From: RUG11198 sp036342255
GTDB taxonomy: Bacteria; Bacillota_I; Bacilli_A; RF39; UBA660
Assembly: GCA_036342255.1 (NCBI GenBank)
Contig: JAZAUS010000044.1
Location: forward strand, 1-5,830
Reading direction: 5' to 3'
DNA: 5,830 nucleotides
In this document: one piece after another, positions 1-4,935 of the stretch
How the letters are laid out: every line of letters starts with the position of its first letter
Position numbering within the stretch: position 1 is the stretch's first letter
The notes under the pieces: model-generated
What the model was told of the DNA's origin: nothing
The model's input: the letters and a program-made list of their open reading frames with translations, nothing else
The model's database searches: none
Made by a program: the position numbers and the translations under genes

Positions 1-10
1 CTATCCATAA

Positions 11-169
11 TTAAATATTCATAAAATAAGATTTCATAACAACAAAAACCTTATTTTTATCTTCCTTTTTCTCTATTTTACTCTGTAAAGTGACACTATA
101 TTTAGTCGAACTTAAAATAACACTATTCTTAAAATGATTTAATGCCAGTTTTTCTAATTCCCAATTCAT
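11..169 (-). CDS. Short unknown protein (52 aa)
   Basis: A complete frame from ATG at 169 to TAA at 11-13, starting MNWELEKLALNHF and ending VMKSYFMNI. I do not recognise it. It is basic, with a Lys/Glu cluster in the middle (SKIEKKEDKNK, about residues 30-40) followed by a hydrophobic strand (VFVVM). It has no Cys and no membrane segment. GAAAGGA lies about seven bases upstream of the ATG, and Trp is encoded by TGG. It is the last gene seen in the same-strand run, so it probably shares the transcript. Good ribosome-site spacing and operon position support it, while the short length lowers certainty. Confidence 0.65.
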   Translation of the reverse strand: MNWELEKLALNHFKNSVILSSTKYSVTLQSKIEKKEDKNKVFVVMKSYFMNI

Positions 170-183
170 TTAATTATCCTTTC

Positions 184-231
184 TTATTTTCCCTCAAATA
201 ACTTTTTTAATTCTTCAACTGTTTTTATCAT
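184..231 (-). CDS. Possible 15-codon open reading frame coupled to the membrane protein gene
   Basis: A complete small frame, MIKTVEELKKLFEGK, starts at an ATG overlapping the TGA of gene G in the classic ATGA arrangement and ends in TAA 14 bases before the ATG of gene H. Its own ribosome site (AAAAGG, 245-250) is about 13 bases away, which is long, so initiation would depend on coupling. Its last codons contain GAGGGA, close to the GAAAGGA used by H. It may be a micropeptide, a relay that carries ribosomes from G to H, or the remnant of a longer gene. Chance cannot be excluded at this length. Confidence 0.3.
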   Translation of the reverse strand: MIKTVEELKKLFEGK

Positions 232-719
232 TGATTTTCTATATCCTTTTCTAATTCTGAGTTAGTTTTATATTTTCTTTCGGTTCTATATATATCTTTA
301 TTAAATATATTAACATCCTTATCAACATTAATTTTATAATATTCACCACTTTTTGCAAATTCTTCATTAAAATCTTCAGATAGTTCAAAATAAATATCAA
401 TAGTATTTCCAAAATCTGGATGTGAATGATAAGTTACTTTAGTAACATATCCATGATTATATTGATAATATATTTCTTCTCCAACTCTAGGAATAATTGT
501 TAGAAAATAATAATCATTACCAAGTTCATTTGGTGTGATAATACGCTCATATACCTCTTTATTTTTATCATCTATATAAATAGCGTGGTATATTATTTTA
601 GGTAAAAATGGTAAATTAATATCTTTTATTAAATCTGAAATACTTTTTAAGTAGATATATAACATAATATTGCTTAATAGTAATCCAATTAATGCTATAA
701 TCATAATAATAGTTGTCAT
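228..719 (-). CDS. Small single-pass membrane protein of unknown function
   Basis: A 163-residue protein without the repeat module. Residues 3-24 form one hydrophobic segment (IIMIIALIGLLLSNIMLYIYL) with no positive charge before it and Lys25 just after. By the positive-inside rule this suggests an uncleaved anchor with the C-terminal domain in the cytoplasm. The soluble part (about 40-160) is strand-rich and contains PRVGEEIYYQY, GYVTKVTYHSH and NTIDIYFE, a pattern I remember from small unassigned phage proteins. The C-terminus is charged and probably helical. The ATG at 719 directly follows the stop of F, with a consensus AAGGAGG (728-734) eight bases upstream, inside the last codons of F. 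It ends TGA, directly followed in frame by TAA. Being in the same transcript, it could link the repeat proteins to the membrane, but that is inference. Confidence 0.88.
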   Translation of the reverse strand: MTTIIMIIALIGLLLSNIMLYIYLKSISDLIKDINLPFLPKIIYHAIYIDDKNKEVYERIITPNELGNDYYFLTIIPRVGEEIYYQYNHGYVTKVTYHSHPDFGNTIDIYFELSEDFNEEFAKSGEYYKINVDKDVNIFNKDIYRTERKYKTNSELEKDIENQ

Positions 720-2318
720 TTAATTGTCCTCCTTTTTAATACATTTATGTTTTTTTACTTCATTTATTGTCATTATATCATAATAACCACATTTGGTACA
801 GTTGCAATAGAAATTACCAACACCATTAAACACATAAGCTGGTTTTTCTATATTAATATTATTTACCATATATGGAAATGGATGTCCTATCTTATCGGCA
901 TTAAATCTTTTATAATATTTATGAGTATTAATATACCCAGTTTCAAATTCAATGTCAACATCGTTACAATTTCTATATTCACAAACCCACATTTTTATTC
1001 CATATTTAGATAATTTAATATTATTTAGTGCATTATCTCTATTATTAGCTATAGTTATTGAATACTTAGATGTAGGCTTTATTATTTTCCCTTTCTTAAA
1101 TTCATTATAATATTTATGTGTAACAATTGTTCCATCCTCAAATCTCACATCTATATCATTATAATCTCTATAAGCAATAATAGTTACTTTTTCCCCATTA
1201 ACATTAGTAATAGTTTCATTCAAGTGTTTATTTGTATAATAATTAGGATTTTTAATTTGTCCATTCTTAAAACAATTATATGACTTATGTTCAACAATTG
1301 TATTATCTTCAAATCTCACATCTATATCCATACTATTTCGATAGGCAATAATAGTCATTAGTTGTCCATTATTTGCTCTATTAGTTTCATTTAAGCGATG
1401 TGATTGCATTTGTTTGTGTTTAGGATATTTTATATCTCCACTCTTAAAAGACTTATATGATATATGTTTAATAATAGTACCATCTTCTAATTGAATATTT
1501 ATATCATTATAAGTTTTACATTTAATAATAGTCATTTTCATATTATTGACAACAATGGTTTCTCCTAATTTAAGATTAATAGGATATTTTATAGAACCTT
1601 TCTTAAAACTATTATATTGTTTATGTTCAATAACTATGCCATCTTCAAATTGAACAGTAATATCATTTACATTTTTATATGATATTAAGGTCATTTTTAA
1701 CCCTTGTATATTTATTTGTTCTTCTCCAATTAAATATTTATCTGATTTAACTTCACCTCTATTAAAACGAAACAATGTAGTATTTTTTATTTCTCCGTGT
1801 TCAAATCGAATATCTATATCATTAGTACCTCGATAATCAATTATTGTCATTTTCAATCCTTGATAGTTAGTATTTGTCATCCCTATATATTTTGTAGCAT
1901 TTTGACAAATTCTTGAATCAACTTTAATATTAGGATTACATATATGTCCAGATAAAAACTCTGAATAACGTCTATGTTGTGCTACATATCCATCTTCAAA
2001 TTGAACATCTATATCTTTTCCATTATTATATTTAATAATAGTTATTTGTTGTCCATTACTAGCTATATTTGTTTGTCCTACTCTAATTTTTTTATTAGTT
2101 TTTATTACATTATTAGATTTTATAGTTGGATGTCCAATATTTCCTTCTTTAAAAGAACCATATTGTTTATGATATACAATAACTCCATCTTCAAATTGTA
2201 TATCAATATCATTACCATTACGATACTCAATAATAGTCATCTTCATACCATTATTAGCAATATTGGTTGAATTTAATCTATTCTTTTTTTGTTCTTCTAA
2301 AACTAAATTATTCCACAT
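720..2318 (-). CDS. Modular repeat protein F, longest paralog (seven internal modules plus terminal module)
   Basis: A 532-residue protein of unknown function. Internal modules are at residues 14-65, 79-130, 144-193, 196-247, 250-300, 308-359 and 365-416. The terminal module is at 432-483 and the tail has Cys505, Cys507, Cys510, His524 and Cys526. Modules three and five are degenerate: three is short and reads FEHGEIKNTT, and five lacks the usual Asn-Gly before its MTII and reads LEDG. The linkers on both sides of module four are only about two residues, against 5-15 elsewhere. A TTG at 2357 would add 13 residues, but those codons lie inside the conserved zinc-tail region of E. The ATG at 2318 has TAAGGAA about nine bases upstream and is the better start. 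It overlaps the end of E by 11 bases. The stop at 720-722 directly abuts the ATG of gene G. Confidence 0.94.
   Translation of the reverse strand: MWNNLVLEEQKKNRLNSTNIANNGMKMTIIEYRNGNDIDIQFEDGVIVYHKQYGSFKEGNIGHPTIKSNNVIKTNKKIRVGQTNIASNGQQITIIKYNNGKDIDVQFEDGYVAQHRRYSEFLSGHICNPNIKVDSRICQNATKYIGMTNTNYQGLKMTIIDYRGTNDIDIRFEHGEIKNTTLFRFNRGEVKSDKYLIGEEQINIQGLKMTLISYKNVNDITVQFEDGIVIEHKQYNSFKKGSIKYPINLKLGETIVVNNMKMTIIKCKTYNDINIQLEDGTIIKHISYKSFKSGDIKYPKHKQMQSHRLNETNRANNGQLMTIIAYRNSMDIDVRFEDNTIVEHKSYNCFKNGQIKNPNYYTNKHLNETITNVNGEKVTIIAYRDYNDIDVRFEDGTIVTHKYYNEFKKGKIIKPTSKYSITIANNRDNALNNIKLSKYGIKMWVCEYRNCNDVDIEFETGYINTHKYYKRFNADKIGHPFPYMVNNINIEKPAYVFNGVGNFYCNCTKCGYYDIMTINEVKKHKCIKKEDN
870..2279 (-). repeat. 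Coding modules of protein F (7 internal + terminal)
   Basis: Modules at 2124-2279, 1929-2084, 1740-1889, 1578-1733, 1419-1571, 1242-1397 and 1071-1226, terminal at 870-1025. The third and fifth are slightly short and degenerate. On the plus strand the recurring landmark is ccatcttcaaattgaac, which encodes the VQFEDG core in reverse. Confidence 0.9.
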
Positions 2319-3396
2319 AAGAAGTTTCCTTACATTTATGTTGTTTAATTTCTTCAATAGTCATAATATCTATATGTCCACATATAAGACAATGACAATA
2401 AAAATTTCCTATATTGTTATAAATATAAGCAGGTTTATCTATACTAACATCATTTAATATATATGGAAATGGATGTTTAAGTGAATTATGTCTAAATGAT
2501 GGCATAGCTGTATTGACTATATATCCAGTTTCAAACTGTATTGTAGCCATTTTATCAGATTTATAGTCAATTATTGTCATCTTTATTCCATTATTATTAT
2601 ATTTTGTATAATTTATCCATTTATTATATGCTTTTTGTTTATTTACATTTACATATTTATTTGGATTTTTAATTTCACCTAGTATAAAACTTCTATAAGT
2701 TTTATTAGTAACAATAGTTCCATCTTCAAACTTTACATCAATATCCATTGTATTATTATACTTAATAATACACATTTTTTGTCCACTATTATTTGTTATA
2801 GTTTCACCAAGTCTATTTATAACTGTATCATATACAAAAAGTTTATTTGGATTTTTAACCTTACCTTGCATAAAACTATTATATTGAACATTATTAACAA
2901 TAGTTCCATCTTCAAATTTTACTGTAATATTATTACATCTTATCCAATCAATAATAGTCATTATCTGACCATTAGATGCTTTTATTGATTCACCAATATG
3001 ACTATTTTTATTTTTACTAATAATAGTATTTATATTAGGATGTTTTATTTTACCTTTTATAAAATTACTATAAGATTTATGTCTAACAATTACACCATCT
3101 TCAAATTGAACGTCAATATCCTCACAATTTCTATATGTAATAATAGTCATTAGAAGTCCATTATTAGCAACATTAGTTTCATCTATTTTAGATTTTATTT
3201 TTTGTTGTGGTGCTAGTACAATATTATTTGGATTTTTTACATATCCATTCTTGAAATTATTATAATATATATGTTTTACAATAGTATTATCATCAAACAT
3301 AATATCAATATCATTATAATTTCTATACACAATAATAGTCATCATTTGACCGTTATTAGCTCTATTCTGTTCTCCAACTCTATTTATTTTATCCAT
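2308..3396 (-). CDS. Modular repeat protein E (four internal modules plus terminal module)
   Basis: A 362-residue protein of unknown function. Internal modules are at residues 6-57, 70-121, 133-184 and 195-246. The terminal module is at 259-312 and the tail has Cys334, Cys336, Cys339, His353 and Cys355. Module three is diverged at its centre (DWIRCNNITVKFEDG), and so is the terminal one (DYKSDKMATIQFETG), while the flanking motifs are kept. The frame extends back to a TTG at 3411. I chose the ATG at 3396 because it gives the same five-residue lead before module one as in protein D and overlaps the stop of D by 8 bases. No G-rich ribosome binding site is present, only GAAAG eight bases upstream, so translation probably depends on coupling to D. 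Linkers between modules are 10-12 residues, variable in sequence and rich in Lys, Asn and Ile. Confidence 0.93.
   Translation of the reverse strand: MDKINRVGEQNRANNGQMMTIIVYRNYNDIDIMFDDNTIVKHIYYNNFKNGYVKNPNNIVLAPQQKIKSKIDETNVANNGLLMTIITYRNCEDIDVQFEDGVIVRHKSYSNFIKGKIKHPNINTIISKNKNSHIGESIKASNGQIMTIIDWIRCNNITVKFEDGTIVNNVQYNSFMQGKVKNPNKLFVYDTVINRLGETITNNSGQKMCIIKYNNTMDIDVKFEDGTIVTNKTYRSFILGEIKNPNKYVNVNKQKAYNKWINYTKYNNNGIKMTIIDYKSDKMATIQFETGYIVNTAMPSFRHNSLKHPFPYILNDVSIDKPAYIYNNIGNFYCHCLICGHIDIMTIEEIKQHKCKETSYVE
2326..2332 (-). promoter_or_regulatory. Ribosome binding site deciding the start of protein F
   Basis: TAAGGAA, with the AAGG about nine bases before the ATG at 2318, within the codons for Lys-Glu just after the final Cys of protein E. 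It favours this ATG over the TTG at 2357. Confidence 0.7.
2461..3381 (-). repeat. Coding modules of protein E (4 internal + terminal)
   Basis: Modules at 3226-3381, 3034-3189, 2845-3000 and 2659-2814, terminal at 2461-2622. The four internal modules are all 52 codons, the most regular array in the window. Confidence 0.9.
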
Positions 3397-4096
3397 TGTT
3401 ATTTCTTTCAATACATTTATGATTTTTTATTTCATCTATTGTTAATATATCCTTATAACCACATTTTGTACAAGTACAATAAAAATTAGCCACATCATTA
3501 TAAATATAAGCAAGATTATGTGTTATTATTGTTTCTACTTGATAAGGAAATGGATGTCCTATTCTACCTATTTTAAAATTATAATTCTTTTTATTTTTAG
3601 CAATATATCCTGTTTCAAATTGTATATCTATATCAGTATGACTTCTATAATCAATTATAGTAGCATATAGTCCATTATTCATTTTTCTAGTTTTACCCAT
3701 ACAATAGTTTTTTGTTATATAATAATGTCCATTTCTTTCATCAGGAGAAATACATTTTTTTATAAACTTATCATAACTTTTATGAGTAGCTATTTCTCCA
3801 TTTTCAAATTGAACATCAATATCGTGAGTATTTCGATATACAATAATTGTTGCACATAAACCACAATTCATTTTTAAGGTTTCTCCAAGTCTAGTAGCCA
3901 TAGGAAATCTACTTTGCACAATTTTATTTGGATTTTTTATTAAACCTTTACTAAAATTATAGTATTTTTTATGTGTAACAACTGTACCATCTTCAAATTG
4001 AATGTCTATATCGTGAGAATTTCTATATGCAATTATTGTCATCATAAGACCATTATTAGCCTTAATTTGTTCTTCAAGTCTATTTGTTTCTGACAT
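3389..4096 (-). CDS. Modular repeat protein D (two internal modules plus terminal module)
   Basis: A 235-residue protein of unknown function. It has internal modules at residues 6-57 and 69-120, a terminal module at 133-185 ending HPFPY, and a Cys/His tail with Cys207, Cys209, Cys212, His226 and Cys228. The second and terminal modules share a variant start, KMNCGLCATII and KMNNGLYATII, in which Ala replaces the usual Met. These two therefore look like closer relatives of each other than of module one. Module two also ends irregularly (KKCISPDER instead of KxGxIKNPN). The ATG at 4096 is preceded by GAAAGGG seven bases upstream, and module one then starts at residue 6. The gene follows C after 34 bases and overlaps the chosen start of protein E by 8 bases. 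Confidence 0.94.
   Translation of the reverse strand: MSETNRLEEQIKANNGLMMTIIAYRNSHDIDIQFEDGTVVTHKKYYNFSKGLIKNPNKIVQSRFPMATRLGETLKMNCGLCATIIVYRNTHDIDVQFENGEIATHKSYDKFIKKCISPDERNGHYYITKNYCMGKTRKMNNGLYATIIDYRSHTDIDIQFETGYIAKNKKNYNFKIGRIGHPFPYQVETIITHNLAYIYNDVANFYCTCTKCGYKDILTIDEIKNHKCIERNNNG
3405..3409 (-). promoter_or_regulatory. Weak ribosome binding site of protein E
   Basis: Only GAAAG is found at a suitable distance (eight bases) from the ATG at 3396. This is the weakest site among the larger genes, and the start overlaps the stop codon of protein D, which suggests translational coupling. Confidence 0.4.
3542..4081 (-). repeat. Coding modules of protein D (2 internal + terminal)
   Basis: Modules at 3926-4081 and 3737-3892, terminal at 3542-3700. 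The second internal and the terminal module share the ATII variant core, which points to a duplication within this gene. Confidence 0.9.
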
Positions 4097-4130
4097 TATT
4101 ATTCCCTTTCAAGACAGTTATATTTTTGTA

Positions 4131-4400
4131 TTAATCAGCTTCAAGATTAGTATAATATATTGTGCCATGAGGTATAAGTTGAATACTTACTTTTTTTATT
4201 TTAGAAGTTTTTGATTCCATATATTGTTTATTTAATTCATCTTCTTCTTTTTTAAAATAATTTTCATTTTGTTTAATATATTCATAGGCAATTTTTCTGG
4301 TTTGACAAACTGCTAATATTGATTCATCTATGTTCGTTGTATTTTCTCCATAATAAATAGTAACTTTACATACAACATATACTCTACCAGTTGCGTTCAT
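4131..4400 (-). CDS. Small unknown protein lying between repeat-protein genes
   Basis: An 89-residue protein that I do not recognise and that lacks the 52-residue module. The N-terminal part (residues 7-31) alternates hydrophobic residues in two probable strands (VYVVCKVTIYY and SILAVCQ). A charged, probably helical segment follows (about 33-65, AYEYIKQNENYFKKEEDEL onward), then a last strand (KKVSIQLIPHGTIYYTN). The strand-strand-helix layout starting VYVV recalls small unassigned phage and plasmid proteins, but that is pattern resemblance only. It has Cys at positions 11 and 32 and no membrane segment. The ATG at 4400 has a strong site, AAAAGGAG, six bases upstream. Its flanks (18 and 34 bases) are the only real gaps in the repeat-gene cluster. 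That suggests it was inserted between paralogs or is a separately translated partner of them. Confidence 0.85.
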   Translation of the reverse strand: MNATGRVYVVCKVTIYYGENTTNIDESILAVCQTRKIAYEYIKQNENYFKKEEDELNKQYMESKTSKIKKVSIQLIPHGTIYYTNLEAD

Positions 4401-4418
4401 ATATCACTCCTTTTAAAA

Positions 4419-4934
4419 TTAACCATTAAGATTACCCCATCCTTTTATACAACATTTATGTTTTTTAGCTTCTTCTATTGTTAAAACATCTTTATAACCA
4501 CATTTATTACATTTACAATAAAAGTTTCCTATATCATTATAAACATATGCTAGTTTTTCTATTGTAATATTTTTAATTATATATGGAAATGGATGTGATA
4601 TTTTACCTAAATTGAATAAAGTCATTGTGGTATGTTCTTTTTTATATCCAGTTTCAAACTCTATATTAATATCGTCTGAAGTACAATAATCAATAACTGA
4701 CATTTTAACACCACAATTAGCCATATTAAAAGTATGTATATATTGTTTTTTATAATAATTTGGATTTAATATATGACCATTTTTAAAGGCATTATAGGTT
4801 TTATGTGTAACTATGGTATTATCCTCAAATTTTACATCAATATCCCTAACATTTCTATAATTTATTATGGTCATAAGTTCATTATTGGTGGATATGTTTG
4901 TTTCACCAAGTCTTTTTGTAAAAACAGTTTTCAT
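4419..4934 (-). CDS. Modular repeat protein B, shortest paralog (one internal module plus terminal module)
   Basis: A 171-residue protein of unknown function and the minimal form of the family here. It has one internal module (residues 8-59), the terminal module (69-118) carrying FETGY and HPFPY, and the Cys/His tail with Cys140, Cys142, Cys145, His159 and Cys161. The frame opens earlier at a GTG (4952), but I chose the ATG at 4934. It has GGAG six bases upstream, it lies one base after the stop of protein A, and the first module then starts at residue 8 as in the other paralogs. The tail after the last Cys (CIKGWGNLNG) is longer than in the others. An 18-base gap separates it from gene C. 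The terminal module is diverged (YCTSDDINIEFETG), but the Cys/His positions are intact. Confidence 0.92.
   Translation of the reverse strand: MKTVFTKRLGETNISTNNELMTIINYRNVRDIDVKFEDNTIVTHKTYNAFKNGHILNPNYYKKQYIHTFNMANCGVKMSVIDYCTSDDINIEFETGYKKEHTTMTLFNLGKISHPFPYIIKNITIEKLAYVYNDIGNFYCKCNKCGYKDVLTIEEAKKHKCCIKGWGNLNG
4581..4913 (-). repeat. Coding modules of protein B (1 internal + terminal)
   Basis: Internal module at 4758-4913 and terminal module at 4581-4730. The internal one has FEDN instead of FEDG, a variant shared with module six of F and (as FDDN) with module one of E. Confidence 0.9.
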
Positions 4935-4935
4935 A

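Noticed and set aside
1..8. Start of another gene (ATG GAT AG) two bases after the stop of H
   Set aside because: Only eight bases are visible and there is no ribosome site upstream.
228..230. Possible genetic code 4 (TGA read as Trp)
   Set aside because: The only TGA used as a stop here is followed in frame by TAA, so it is not decisive. However, all Trp codons checked in B, E, F and H are TGG and no long frame is interrupted by TGA, so the standard code is the simpler choice.
747..1013. Plus-strand open frames at 747-1013, 1974-2270, 2263-2457, 2779-2988, 3271-3489, 4773-4976, 4867-5064 and 5104-5301
   Set aside because: They are antisense to the repeat proteins, their translations are Ile/Phe/Tyr/Asn-rich without motif structure, and they recur because the modules on the other strand recur. 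No matching ribosome sites or gene order support them.
4097..4130. Internal promoter in the gap between C and D (TATAAC)
   Set aside because: Such hexamers are frequent in DNA this AT-rich and no -35 element is visible at the right distance.
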